A DNA stretch of 64,000 bases, taken from NCBI RefSeq assembly GCF_019175345.1, contig NZ_CP077717.1:186001-250000 (forward strand). The letters run 5' to 3'. Source of the stretch: Saccharolobus shibatae B12. Lineage in GTDB: Archaea; Thermoproteota; Thermoprotei_A; Sulfolobales; Sulfolobaceae. Below are positions 46,252 to 55,225 of this stretch, piece after piece. Position 1 is the first letter of the stretch. Each line of letters starts with the position of its first letter. The notes beneath the pieces are model-generated. The model did no database searches and was not told the DNA's origin. It was given only the letters and a program-made list of their open reading frames with translations. Both the position numbers and the translations under genes were made by a program.

Positions 46252-47592
46252 ATGAGTACTTCGTCACTCAGCAAAGCTCAACAAAGCCAAGAACCAAAAA
46301 GACATTTAGGTTTTATTGATATCGTTTTCCTTTCAATGGGTTCTCAAGCACCCTTTCTGAGTATTCTGACATATGGTGTAGAGGCGTTTATTATTGCAGG
46401 CTTCTTAGCTCCAATAGCTATTATTTTAGGTACCCTACTAGTCTTACTAAATGGATTTGTAGTTTATGAACTTTCAAAGAGATTTACCAAAGCTGGTGGT
46501 TATTATACATACGCATTCTATTCTTTAACAAAGCGTTTAGGTTTTGAGACTGGATGGCTCTATGTGTTGTATTCAACTACATACGGTGTTGCATATGTTT
46601 TTGGGACTACGTACATAATCTATCATATTTTGGGGGTAAATCCATGGATAATAGGGCTAGGACTATTATCGATTGCATCCTTGTTTGCCATAATGGGTAT
46701 AAAGATTAGTACAAAGTACGCTGTTTTTACAAGCTTGTTAGAAATAAGTATTATGACTATTCTTGCAATAGTATTTTTAAGCTCTACTGGATTTCACTTG
46801 TATAATCCATTATCCTTTCATGTAAGCCTAGGAACTTTAGCATATGCTATTCTATTCGGTTCCAGTATACCTACTGGATATGGATCAATAACACCAGTTT
46901 CTGGTGAAGCTAAAGATGCTAAAAAGACAATCAGTAGAGCAATTATAACAGTTATCTTACTAGGAGGGTTGCTAGCTGCATTCGATATTTATGCAATAGG
47001 TGATCATTTATTATTCTATAATATATCTGCAAATAATGTTGATATTTTGCATCTAATAGAAAATAAATTTGGTCTTATTACGTTCATATTTGTTTTGTTT
47101 GCAGCTATAAACGATGGTATCTTAGGTAGTTTGGGCTTTATAATAGCAACGTCTAGGACAATCTTCGCAATGTCTTATACTAATCTCTTACCTAAAGTTT
47201 TCAGCAAGTTTGAAAGTTACAAAGGTCCTACTAACGCTGTGATATTGTCAGTCCTATTATACTTTTTGACTTCACTTTTAGGTTTATATTTTATAAATAA
47301 TCCATTTCTTGCATTTGGAGTCTTAGGGACTATAGCATTGTTTTCAAGTCTATTTGTACACGTAGCAGCTAATTTCTCGTTAATAAAAATTTCAATTAAG
47401 AAGTTTAGAAGGAGACTGTTCCAAATTATAATTGGAATTTCTGCTGTAATATTCAGCGTATTTGAGCTAGTAAATTCTATATCTTCTGCATCTCCTATAG
47501 AAGTATATATCTTTATGTCATTTATAATAATAGGTTTTCTAGCAGCGGAGACGTTAAGTATGATAGAAGAGGAAAATGAGGAAGAAGAATAG
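46252..47592 (+). CDS. Amino acid permease (APC superfamily)
   Basis: A 446-residue transporter with about 12 hydrophobic segments. FIDIVFLSMGSQAPFLSI at the N-terminus and the segment-six FGSSIPTGYGSITPVSGEAKDAKKTISRA match archaeal APC transporters. KRFTKAGGYYTYAF in segment three is the family substrate site. The C-terminus is strongly acidic (EEENEEEE), which is probably cytosolic. A GTGA Shine-Dalgarno-like sequence lies about 10 bp before the ATG. It imports amino acids or amines; the substrate cannot be told. It does not obviously belong with the glycan genes beside it. Confidence 0.87.
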   Translation: MSTSSLSKAQQSQEPKRHLGFIDIVFLSMGSQAPFLSILTYGVEAFIIAGFLAPIAIILGTLLVLLNGFVVYELSKRFTKAGGYYTYAFYSLTKRLGFETGWLYVLYSTTYGVAYVFGTTYIIYHILGVNPWIIGLGLLSIASLFAIMGIKISTKYAVFTSLLEISIMTILAIVFLSSTGFHLYNPLSFHVSLGTLAYAILFGSSIPTGYGSITPVSGEAKDAKKTISRAIITVILLGGLLAAFDIYAIGDHLLFYNISANNVDILHLIENKFGLITFIFVLFAAINDGILGSLGFIIATSRTIFAMSYTNLLPKVFSKFESYKGPTNAVILSVLLYFLTSLLGLYFINNPFLAFGVLGTIALFSSLFVHVAANFSLIKISIKKFRRRLFQIIIGISAVIFSVFELVNSISSASPIEVYIFMSFIIIGFLAAETLSMIEEENEEEE

Positions 47593-47636
47593 GTTTGCAA
47601 TGAGTTTATATAATGTGAAAATTTTAATATCAATTG

Positions 47637-48398
47637 ATGCTTAAAAAAGCCGTAATCACATCTGCTGGAAAAGGTAGTAGGATGAAACATATAACGAGTG
47701 TATTACCAAAGGCATTACTTCCTTTATTCGTCACCGAAAACGGAGGTAAGGTAACTAGACCAGTTATAGATTTAATAATAGATTCATTGAACAAGATAGG
47801 TATTGAAAAATTTTGTATTGTAGTAGGAAGAAACGGAATGTTACTTATGCAATACTTATTCGATAGAACACCAACCTTTGTATTCCAAGATATGCCTAAG
47901 GGATTTGGTGACGCTGTATTAAGAGCAGAGGACTTCTCATCCAATGAGCCATTTTTTGTTCATGCAGACGATGGCGTTCTAACTAAAGGATACGAGTCAC
48001 TTAAATTGCTATTTGATGAAGTAAGTCCAGATGCTGTACTTTTCGTGAGAAGAGTTGAAAATCCTAGTAGATACGGTGTGGTAACTATCCAAGATAAAGG
48101 GGTATATGATGGTCATAAATTATATAAGGTAATTGACGCCGAAGAAAAGCCATTACATCCAAAATCTAATTTAGCCATAGCAGCGGTTTATATTTTTAAG
48201 CCTAGTATATTTAGTGCGTTGAAACAAATTAATGTTGAAGAAGGTAAAGAGATAGAATTGACTTATGGAATACATAACTTGTTGCTAGATGGTAAAGAAG
48301 TTTATGCGTTAGAAATGAGTGAAGATGAAAAATGGTTGAACGTGGGAGATCCTAAAAGTTACCTTGACGCATTAAACTATTCATTTAAATTTCTTTAA
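47637..48398 (+). CDS. Sugar-phosphate nucleotidyltransferase (GalU/RmlA-like)
   Basis: A 253-residue enzyme; I use the ATG at 47637 and not the TTG at 47634. SAGKGSRMKHIT (about 9-20) is the nucleotide-binding GxGxR motif, PKALLPL the substrate Lys, VHADDGVL the metal-binding DD, RYGVVT the base-side motif, and WLNVGDPKSY the end signature. It makes UDP- or dTDP-glucose from NTP and glucose-1-phosphate. It is 14 bp before the hexokinase gene, so the pair could turn glucose into an activated sugar if a phosphoglucomutase takes part. The sugar preference is not certain. Confidence 0.85.
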   Translation: MLKKAVITSAGKGSRMKHITSVLPKALLPLFVTENGGKVTRPVIDLIIDSLNKIGIEKFCIVVGRNGMLLMQYLFDRTPTFVFQDMPKGFGDAVLRAEDFSSNEPFFVHADDGVLTKGYESLKLLFDEVSPDAVLFVRRVENPSRYGVVTIQDKGVYDGHKLYKVIDAEEKPLHPKSNLAIAAVYIFKPSIFSALKQINVEEGKEIELTYGIHNLLLDGKEVYALEMSEDEKWLNVGDPKSYLDALNYSFKFL

Positions 48399-48411
48399 CA
48401 ACAAAATATAT

Positions 48412-49311
48412 TTGATGATACTTGTTGGAGTAGATGGCGGAGGAAGTAAAACAAGCGCAATAGCCTATACTTGTAGCGGGTCTTTTTTAGGAAAAGGTCT
48501 AGCTGGACCTGCAAATTTTCATAACGTAGGTGTTGAAGAGACTGTAAAAAACGTTAACAAGGCTATTTTATTAGCCACAAAAGGTATGAAACCCGACGTG
48601 GCTTATATAGGATTAGCAGGAATAGATTCTAAATATGATTATAACGTAATGTCAGAAGCGCTGAGACTTGTTGCAAAAGACGTCTATATTGATCATGATG
48701 GTTTTGTCGCGCTCTACGCTGAAACTAGAGGAAATCCCGGTGTTATAGTCATAGCTGGTACTGGAAGTGTCATAGTTGGCTATGATGGTAATAGGAGAGT
48801 TCGATTTGGTGGTCTAGGATGGTTAATAGCTGACGAAGGTTCAGCTTATTGGATAGGAAGAGAGGCACTAAGAGCTTTCGGAAAAATGTTAGATGGAAGA
48901 ATGAATAAGACTTTAATAGCTGAGAAGATCATGAGAAGTTTAAATATAAACAATCTTGACGATCTCATCAAGTGGGCTTATCATGAGGGGCATAAGGTTA
49001 AAGAGATTGCGTCATTATCAAAAATAGTAGATGAGGCAGCCAATGAGGGGGATGAAATAGCTTTAAACATACTGAAAAGTGCGGCTTTCGAACTTGCTAG
49101 TGACGCTGTTAAAATGGCGGTGAAAATAGGTGTCGATAAGATATACCTTAAAGGCGGGATGTTCAGCTCACCAATATATTTCAGTTTCTTCAGAAGTTAT
49201 CTAGACAGTAATAATATAAGGGGTATAGTTGCAGAACACGAACCGGAGCAAGGTGCTCTTCTTTTAGCCTTTAAACGAACGGGATGCGATATTAACGTGT
49301 TAGATTTTTAA
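48412..49311 (+). CDS. ATP-dependent hexokinase, BadF/GlcNAc-kinase family
   Basis: A 299-residue ASKHA-fold kinase. VGVDGGGSKTSAIAY (5-19) is phosphate-1, HDGFVALYAE follows, VIAGTGSVIVGYDG is phosphate-2, and LKGGMFSSP is the adenosine-site motif. It resembles, from memory, the characterised S. tokodaii hexokinase of the same length, which phosphorylates glucose, mannose, glucosamine and GlcNAc. It probably serves here in activation of free hexoses or amino sugars for glycan synthesis, in line with the nucleotidyltransferase gene 14 bp upstream. Confidence 0.87.
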   Translation: MMILVGVDGGGSKTSAIAYTCSGSFLGKGLAGPANFHNVGVEETVKNVNKAILLATKGMKPDVAYIGLAGIDSKYDYNVMSEALRLVAKDVYIDHDGFVALYAETRGNPGVIVIAGTGSVIVGYDGNRRVRFGGLGWLIADEGSAYWIGREALRAFGKMLDGRMNKTLIAEKIMRSLNINNLDDLIKWAYHEGHKVKEIASLSKIVDEAANEGDEIALNILKSAAFELASDAVKMAVKIGVDKIYLKGGMFSSPIYFSFFRSYLDSNNIRGIVAEHEPEQGALLLAFKRTGCDINVLDF

Positions 49312-49508
49312 TTCCTCCTCAGTTAGAAATAATTCTAAGACTCAAGAAAACCCTCAAATGTGAGATGGTTGGCGAGATGGAAAGTATAGCCCTAAAAAAA
49401 AGAAGTGGTTTAGGAGATGTCTTGTTAATTACGTTAATAGTTTCCTAAGAAGAATGATATAAATTATTGCCATTTAACCTTCTAATGTATGATTAGGAGT
49501 AATTTGAG
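49312..49508. other. Intergenic interval with pilin-like mini-ORF
   Basis: A plus-strand mini-ORF at 49365-49448 encodes 27 residues reading KKRSGLGDVLLITLIVS at its end, like a class III (PibD-type) signal, and then stops. A weak hairpin CCTAAA/TTTAGG lies inside. No RNA gene was recognised; it may be a pilin gene relic or chance. Confidence 0.35.
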
Positions 49509-50948
49509 TTATTTAACGGGTAATGCTACTCCCTCACTTCTAATATCAGCAACTCCAATATATCTTCCCTTCTTATACTTTAGGGCTTGTACTATCCCCA
49601 CTTCTGGCGAATAGTAATCTGTCTGTGTGGCTGGAACACCTAGTCTCTTTTCAGCAACAACCTTATTTCCTAAATACATGAATCTAGGTGCTTGAACGGC
49701 CTCATCAATTTCCATATTATAATCCGCATAATACTCAAATACTTCAGCGTGAATTTGAGGTCTTAGATCTCCGCCTGCACAACCAATAAAGACTCTCTCA
49801 TCTTCCTTCTCAGCCATTAGTATAGAAAGGGTATGTAAGGGTCTCTTCCTAGGTTCTGGTTTGTTATTTCCCTCAGAAAATCCTGCGCCTCTATTATTAA
49901 ATGGTATATCGTTTACTACTATCCCAGAGCCGAAGGGATAAAATAGACTCTGTATAAATCCAATTTCATTCTCACCATCAGAAACGGCGAAAAACGTTGT
50001 ATCTCCAGTGACGTCTACTTTTACCTCGAATCCATACTCAGCAATCTTATTTGCAATGTATTTCTCTGATAACAACATCTCTATTGGTACAGTCACAAAT
50101 TTTGGATCCGCAATATATTTATTTCTATCAGCGTAAGCTAATGCGCTTAATCGCACATGATCATTTATTCTCCTTACGTCATTGAAAGGCAATTTGTTTA
50201 GCTCAGTAATCTCAACCATTTTGAGTAATTCTAATGTAGTTATTCCTTGAGTATTTGGCGGTAACTCATATAGCGTAAAGTCCTTGTATTTCATTTTTAC
50301 TGGACTAATAACTTCGCCACGAAATTCGCTGAAGTCTTCGTAACTCATTGGTACCCCTCTTTCTCTTAATCCATTAGTTAGTTCTTCCGCTATTTTTCCA
50401 TCATAAAAGCTTCTAGGATCTTTTGCAATCTCCTTTAAAACCCTAGCAATTCCCTTGAGTCTTATTTCATCTCCAAACCTTTTATTGCCATAAACTCTAT
50501 TCCAATCATCTGATAATTTGAATGAACTTACTATTGCGTGATGTAACCCTCTTCCCACCATAAAGCCATTTGTTGCTAATGAAATTGCAGGGTTAAGTAA
50601 TTCGTTTAACGATTTCGAGGCGTAATTTTCATAAATGAATTCCCATAGGTCTACCAATCCTGGAACTACTACGGTAAGTGGACTTCTGTCGTTGTCTATT
50701 TTCTCTACTTTCAATTCCTTAGGAGCCCAACCAGATGCGTTATACGCTATTAAACCCTCTGGTGTTTTGGCCAATAAAAATCCATCACCTCCAAGACCAC
50801 TAGTATGTGGTATCACCACTGATAGAGTAGCACTTATTGCTATAGCTGCATCGAATGCGTTTCCCCCTTCTTCTAAAACCTTAGCTCCTACATAACTTGC
50901 TATGTAGTTTTGTGTTGTGACGACTTTCTTACCTACTGCGGAAGGCAT
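49509..50948 (-). CDS. Gamma-glutamyltransferase family Ntn hydrolase
   Basis: A 479-residue autoprocessing enzyme. GGNAFDAAIAISATLSVV (28-45) opens the large chain and HTSGLGGDGFLL (48-59) matches the family. The small chain begins at T317 in TGDTTFFAV, the nucleophile made by self-cleavage. GRGLHH and RPLHTLSILMAE are further signatures. Many GGT family members are secreted; no signal peptide is seen, so this one looks cytosolic. It cleaves gamma-glutamyl or acyl amides; in Sulfolobales, which lack glutathione, the substrate is open. The gene runs towards hexokinase with a 197-bp gap, the only long convergent gap in the window. Confidence 0.88.
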   Translation of the reverse strand: MPSAVGKKVVTTQNYIASYVGAKVLEEGGNAFDAAIAISATLSVVIPHTSGLGGDGFLLAKTPEGLIAYNASGWAPKELKVEKIDNDRSPLTVVVPGLVDLWEFIYENYASKSLNELLNPAISLATNGFMVGRGLHHAIVSSFKLSDDWNRVYGNKRFGDEIRLKGIARVLKEIAKDPRSFYDGKIAEELTNGLRERGVPMSYEDFSEFRGEVISPVKMKYKDFTLYELPPNTQGITTLELLKMVEITELNKLPFNDVRRINDHVRLSALAYADRNKYIADPKFVTVPIEMLLSEKYIANKIAEYGFEVKVDVTGDTTFFAVSDGENEIGFIQSLFYPFGSGIVVNDIPFNNRGAGFSEGNNKPEPRKRPLHTLSILMAEKEDERVFIGCAGGDLRPQIHAEVFEYYADYNMEIDEAVQAPRFMYLGNKVVAEKRLGVPATQTDYYSPEVGIVQALKYKKGRYIGVADIRSEGVALPVK

Positions 50949-50962
50949 AATTATTTAATAGT

Positions 50963-51352
50963 TTGACAAACATAAAAATATCCATCCCCATCATGGAACT
51001 TCCATCAGAAGTTAAGAATAATCTAAGTGAGGGTGTATGTCTCACGTGCTGTAATGATTCAGTAGTATGCATGACCAGTGATTATCCTAAAAATGCCAAT
51101 GCTGAGGTATTATTTGAAATAGACAAGGAGGGTAGAGAAGTAATTTTTAGACATATAATCATGGATGATCCTTCAAATCCACTAACTGTCGAATATTCAG
51201 TAGATACTAAATTTGTTGAGAATGTTTCACGAAAGAAATGGATTAACATATATTTTGTCGATGAGAGCTTTAACGAGGAGATTAAGTTAAGAATAACTTT
51301 TTCTGATGATGAGATAAGAGTGATGCGGAGGGAAATCGGACTTGGAACCTAG
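50963..51352 (+). CDS. Conserved hypothetical protein with Cys-rich N-terminus
   Basis: A 129-residue frame from TTG; an ATG at 50993 (codon 11) is the likelier start, giving 119 residues. A CLTCCNDSVVC cluster near the N-terminus could bind metal. The rest is beta-strand rich (EVLFEIDKEGREVIFRHI, YSVDTKFVEN, LRITFSDDEIRV). I know no family. It overlaps the MazG-like gene by 11 bp and thus heads a compact operon with mazG and tmcA. It diverges from the gamma-glutamyltransferase gene. A role with nucleotide or tRNA metabolism is only suggested by position. Confidence 0.58.
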   Translation: MTNIKISIPIMELPSEVKNNLSEGVCLTCCNDSVVCMTSDYPKNANAEVLFEIDKEGREVIFRHIIMDDPSNPLTVEYSVDTKFVENVSRKKWINIYFVDESFNEEIKLRITFSDDEIRVMRREIGLGT

Positions 51353-51587
51353 GGAACTGCAGTCCAAGATGAAGGAAATGTATTTTGAAAAAGATTCACA
51401 AAGGGGCATTTACGCTACATTTACGTGGTTGGTAGAGGAAGTAGGAGAATTAGCTGAAGCACTTCTATCTAACGATTCAGATTCTATACAGGAGGAATTA
51501 GCGGATGTTATAGCTTGGACAGTATCGATAGCTAACTTAAAAGGTATAGACATAGAAGAAGCTTTAAAGAAGAAGTATAAATTGTAA
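51342..51587 (+). CDS. MazG-like nucleotide pyrophosphohydrolase
   Basis: An 81-residue all-helical protein with a TTG start. EEVGE (32-36) and EELAD (51-55) are the paired ExxE and ExxD metal sites of the MazG/dUTPase superfamily. The single short domain is typical of archaeal MazG-like proteins that dimerise. It hydrolyses noncanonical or excess NTPs to NMP and PPi. It overlaps the hypothetical gene before it by 11 bp and is followed 3 bp later by tmcA, so all three probably form an operon. Confidence 0.82.
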   Translation: MEPRELQSKMKEMYFEKDSQRGIYATFTWLVEEVGELAEALLSNDSDSIQEELADVIAWTVSIANLKGIDIEEALKKKYKL

Positions 51588-51590
51588 GCA

Positions 51591-53903
51591 ATGGTAAATA
51601 AAGAACAGTTTTATGATCAAATAGGAAAGGCATTAGAAGACGGTAATATTAGATATTATAGGAACTTAGTTTACATAGAGAGGGAGGATTATCTAGATTA
51701 TGTCAAGGAAATTATAAATGTATTTCTTAAATTTAAACCAGACCCTTCAGTAGCGTATGGTTTCGTACCTTGGGCGAGTGGTTCTAAAGAGAGAATGAAG
51801 ACTATAAAAGAATATTTCTCGAAATTTGATGATATCGATTATGCTAATGCTGAATATTACCTAGGTAATACTTATGATTTGGTCATATTGGATGCTGTAG
51901 ATAACTTTCAGCCAATTAACATAGGTAGACTTGTTGATCTTGCTAGAGGTGGAGGTTTAATAATAATTTATACAAATAATCTAACTAAAGATAAGGCTTT
52001 TAGAACTTCAATAGTGAGGAACGGTTTAGTTTTAGACGAATATGAGAAGAGGTTCAAAAGAAAATTGTATGAGCATGAAGGGATATTTATCGTTGATGCT
52101 AACGGATATGTTTCTAAGCCATTTTCCGGTACCATAATGCTAAAATCAGAGAAGAAATTACCAAGAAATCCCGTAATGCCAAGAGAAATTCATGAATTAT
52201 CACTGAGTGAGGACCAAAACAGAGTTATAGAGAATTTCGCTTATTTACTAAGTGGAGGGCAAAGAGCTTTAGTTTTAACAGCTGCTAGGGGCAGAGGAAA
52301 AAGTGCAGCTACTGGATTATCTATAGCGGGGCTAATAGAAAAGCTTGGGGAAAGAAAAGGGAAAAACGCTAGAGTAATAGTTACTGCTCCATCAATAGCT
52401 AGCGCATCTCAAGTAATGTCGTTTGCTAAATTAGGTTTAGAAGTTTTAGGTGAAGAGCTGTCAGTAAAAGTTAGTGATACCGGACATATAAAGACATTAA
52501 GAGGTGACTATTTCAAGGTAGAGTATGTTCCGCCGGACGCAGCGGTTGAAGATGAGGGTGAGCTTTTAATCGTAGATGAAGCCGCAGCCTTAGGCATCAA
52601 TTATATAGACTTAGCACTAAGAGCGTGGAAAAAGGTGGCGCTAGTAACTACAGTACATGGATATGAGGGTTCTAACAAGGCTTTTCTTAGATATTTAAGA
52701 AGATTAATTGAAAGTAAAAGGATTAGGGTTAAATGGATAAATATGGAACAGCCTTTAAGATATGCAAATGGAGATCCAATAGAAAAGTGGCTCTACGACG
52801 CGTTATTACTTGACGCAGAGCCTTCAGAACCACAATATCTTAATGATACAATGATTTATGAAGATGTGGATAAATCTGAACTAGCCAACGATGATATCAA
52901 ATTGAGAGCAATTTACGGAATAATGGTAACAGCTCACTACAAAAATAATCCAGATGACTTAATGATAATGTTGGATGGAGTTCATCATAAGATAAAGGCC
53001 ATACGGATAGGGGAGAACTCATACGTTGCGGCTTGTCAAATAGCTGAAGAAGGTGAACTTTCTGACAATATGGTAGATATTGCTTTAAAAGGTGGTACGT
53101 TTGATGGTGATCTAATACCTGACAGAATTATAAAACACGTTAGGATTAAGGATTTTGCCAGATTACGAGGGTGGAGGATTGTTAGAATCGCCGTTGCTTC
53201 AGAACTTCAAGATAAGGGATTTGGTAGTGAGCTGTTAAAAATGATATATGAAGAAGCTAAGGATAAAGGAATGGATTGGGTAGGTTCTTCTTTTATGTCT
53301 GATCAAAAAGTTCTAAATTTCTGGATAAAGAACGGCTTTATCCCAGTTCATATATCACCAAAGAAAAATGAGAAATTAGGTGATTACCCAGTTGTTGTTA
53401 TTAGACCTATAAGTGATATAGCAACTAAGATTGTAAAAATATCTGTGTATATGTTAAAAGAGAAGCTGCTTAACACCTTACACGATGTGTACTTTAATAT
53501 GAACCCTGAAGTAGTTAGGTTAATATTAAAAGGAAGTAGGATTGCTCATAAGACCGTTGATGTGAATCCAATATTATTAGACAAAACCATCTCATTTCTT
53601 CAAGGTGTAAGTCCATATGAGTCCTCGGCTGATGGAATACATATGTTAACGTTAAAGTATTTCTGGGATGGAGAAAGAGATTGGAGTTTGACTCAAGATG
53701 AAGAATTGGTGTTAATTGCTAAAGTTATTCAAGGTAAGCCATGGAGTTACGTGTCTACTATACTTAATAGTAATAGGACACATATATATGAATTAATATA
53801 TTCTGCTATATCAAAAATAATGCAAAAATATTATAACTTAACCGCTGATAGTAAGGTAGGTCTAACATTAAAGGATGTGATGAGTTCACAACAATATGAA
53901 TAG
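51591..53903 (+). CDS. tmcA: tRNA(Met) cytidine acetyltransferase TmcA
   Basis: TmcA uses acetyl-CoA and ATP to make N4-acetylcytidine; in archaea it also modifies other tRNAs and rRNA. The 770-residue protein has the N-terminal DUF1726 region (NTYDLVILDAVDNF), the Walker A TAARGRGKSAATG (about 235-247), a DEAAALG Walker B, and a GNAT domain with VASELQDKGFGSELLKMIYEEAKD that binds acetyl-CoA. The tRNA-binding tail (DUF1949-like helices) ends at TADSKVGLTLKDVM. High ac4C is typical of hyperthermophiles. It follows mazG-like by 3 bp. Confidence 0.94.
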   Translation: MVNKEQFYDQIGKALEDGNIRYYRNLVYIEREDYLDYVKEIINVFLKFKPDPSVAYGFVPWASGSKERMKTIKEYFSKFDDIDYANAEYYLGNTYDLVILDAVDNFQPINIGRLVDLARGGGLIIIYTNNLTKDKAFRTSIVRNGLVLDEYEKRFKRKLYEHEGIFIVDANGYVSKPFSGTIMLKSEKKLPRNPVMPREIHELSLSEDQNRVIENFAYLLSGGQRALVLTAARGRGKSAATGLSIAGLIEKLGERKGKNARVIVTAPSIASASQVMSFAKLGLEVLGEELSVKVSDTGHIKTLRGDYFKVEYVPPDAAVEDEGELLIVDEAAALGINYIDLALRAWKKVALVTTVHGYEGSNKAFLRYLRRLIESKRIRVKWINMEQPLRYANGDPIEKWLYDALLLDAEPSEPQYLNDTMIYEDVDKSELANDDIKLRAIYGIMVTAHYKNNPDDLMIMLDGVHHKIKAIRIGENSYVAACQIAEEGELSDNMVDIALKGGTFDGDLIPDRIIKHVRIKDFARLRGWRIVRIAVASELQDKGFGSELLKMIYEEAKDKGMDWVGSSFMSDQKVLNFWIKNGFIPVHISPKKNEKLGDYPVVVIRPISDIATKIVKISVYMLKEKLLNTLHDVYFNMNPEVVRLILKGSRIAHKTVDVNPILLDKTISFLQGVSPYESSADGIHMLTLKYFWDGERDWSLTQDEELVLIAKVIQGKPWSYVSTILNSNRTHIYELIYSAISKIMQKYYNLTADSKVGLTLKDVMSSQQYE

Positions 53904-53918
53904 GTGAATGGATGCACC

Positions 53919-54707
53919 TCAACTGATGCTATTCAGTATAATAGCCACTACCACGAGAATCGAGAATAGCTGGTGTAATCCAATAGACATGCCGGGCTTT
54001 AATGGATTTCTATTGCTAGAATCCCATACCCATAAGCCAACAATTATTTCTAAAGCTGTGAAAATTAATGTTAACCAGTAATGTAGTAGGACTACAGCAA
54101 TAATGAAGATTAACGAGACAATACCGTGAATTACCCATGCAGCTTGTAACCATGGGTTTCTCTCCTTATCTTTTTCCCAAGGTCTACCTATCTTTAGTTT
54201 CATTCTCCTAGTCCCAGTTACTACACCTCCCATGAAGATAACGAAATATAAAAAGTGTGGAGGAACTATCGCGTTAATCAGAAAGGACACTATATCCAAT
54301 TTAAACATTCCCAATCCTTGTAACATAATGAGAAAATAAGAGACGAAAGTCGTATAAGCTGCTATATCATGCAAGCCTTGGAATATTGAAGGTAGCTTAC
54401 CAGCTAGTACATATAGTGTCGCCATACCTAAAAGTGCTGTAAAAACTACGGATACAAATCCAATTATTGATATAAGGGATGGATGGATTATTAATATAGA
54501 AAGAGAAAAAATTCCGACTAATGTAGCTAAAATTCTGTGTATTGCCTCAGGGTCTTTTTTTGCAGCCAATTGCATTATATCATGTGTATATGGCCAGTTA
54601 GTTCCTAGTGATAAACCATATCCATAGCCTTCTACTATTCCACCAAAAACTATCGTTGTTCCAGCTAATATTGTCTCAAGTGCTGAAAGGTAAGTTAAAA
54701 TCATCAT
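53919..54707 (-). CDS. CtaA/COX15-like haem A synthase family protein
   Basis: A 262-residue membrane protein with about seven or eight hydrophobic segments. GTTIVFGGIVEGYGYGLSLGTNWP in the first loop and EAIHRILATLVGIFSL match the CtaA/COX15 pattern; HD in GLHDIAAYTTFV and HQ in GLHQLFSIL give further His residues for haem binding. These enzymes oxidise a methyl group of haem O to make haem A. Sulfolobales terminal oxidases use a modified haem A, so the role fits. It diverges from the small membrane protein gene at 54833. The C-terminal half is less well conserved than the first. Confidence 0.72.
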   Translation of the reverse strand: MMILTYLSALETILAGTTIVFGGIVEGYGYGLSLGTNWPYTHDIMQLAAKKDPEAIHRILATLVGIFSLSILIIHPSLISIIGFVSVVFTALLGMATLYVLAGKLPSIFQGLHDIAAYTTFVSYFLIMLQGLGMFKLDIVSFLINAIVPPHFLYFVIFMGGVVTGTRRMKLKIGRPWEKDKERNPWLQAAWVIHGIVSLIFIIAVVLLHYWLTLIFTALEIIVGLWVWDSSNRNPLKPGMSIGLHQLFSILVVVAIILNSIS

Positions 54708-54805
54708 TACTAATAGTGATTTTATACCTTAAAAATATCTTTTAGCTCGTAGTTAACATCTGGTAAATATGTTTCAAAACAATAATAGATTTGGGAAAAA
54801 TTCTA

Positions 54806-54812
54806 TTTATAT
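54806..54812 (+). promoter_or_regulatory. TATA box of the small membrane protein gene
   Basis: TTTATAT is centred about 24-25 bp before the ATG at 54833. The placement supports a leaderless start there and argues against the TTG at 54791, which would be upstream of the promoter. Confidence 0.5.
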
Positions 54813-54832
54813 CTTTGTGGAAAAAGTACTCA

Positions 54833-55225
54833 ATGGCGGAAAAAGAAGTCGGAATTGCTAAGCTAACATTAAGATGGACAACTGCAATACTATCTGCACT
54901 ATGGGCAGGAGTTCACATGGTACTAACACATGCAATATTGCCTAATTCAACTGCAACAATGATTTACGATACATTCTTTGGTTTTACATCTGCATTAGCA
55001 ATAATAGCAGCGGTTTTAATAATTCAAGGAATAAAGTATAGCTATTCATTAATTACTGCATTTTATACCATTGACTTAGCATTACTTAGCGAGACTAGAT
55101 TAGGACCAGCATTATTCGTAGGAAAGAAACTTCCATTTAATTATTATGTCGATATCTCCTTAGCACTTGATGGAATCCTAATAGTATTATCGTTAGTACT
55201 AATCCTTGTGGATAAGAGAAGTTAA
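54833..55225 (+). CDS. Hypothetical four-helix membrane protein next to ctaA-like gene
   Basis: I start it at 54833 (MAEKEVGIAKL, 130 residues). An upstream TTG at 54791 would add 14 residues but lies before the TATA box. It has four hydrophobic segments; the first contains WTTAILSALWAGVHMVLTHAI and a later loop LSETRLGPALFVGKKLPFN. His residues in the first segment (GVHM, THAI) could bind haem or metal. Divergent from the CtaA-like gene, it may serve the respiratory chain; this is inferred from position only. The last 4 bp overlap the convergent aminotransferase gene. Confidence 0.6.
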   Translation: MAEKEVGIAKLTLRWTTAILSALWAGVHMVLTHAILPNSTATMIYDTFFGFTSALAIIAAVLIIQGIKYSYSLITAFYTIDLALLSETRLGPALFVGKKLPFNYYVDISLALDGILIVLSLVLILVDKRS

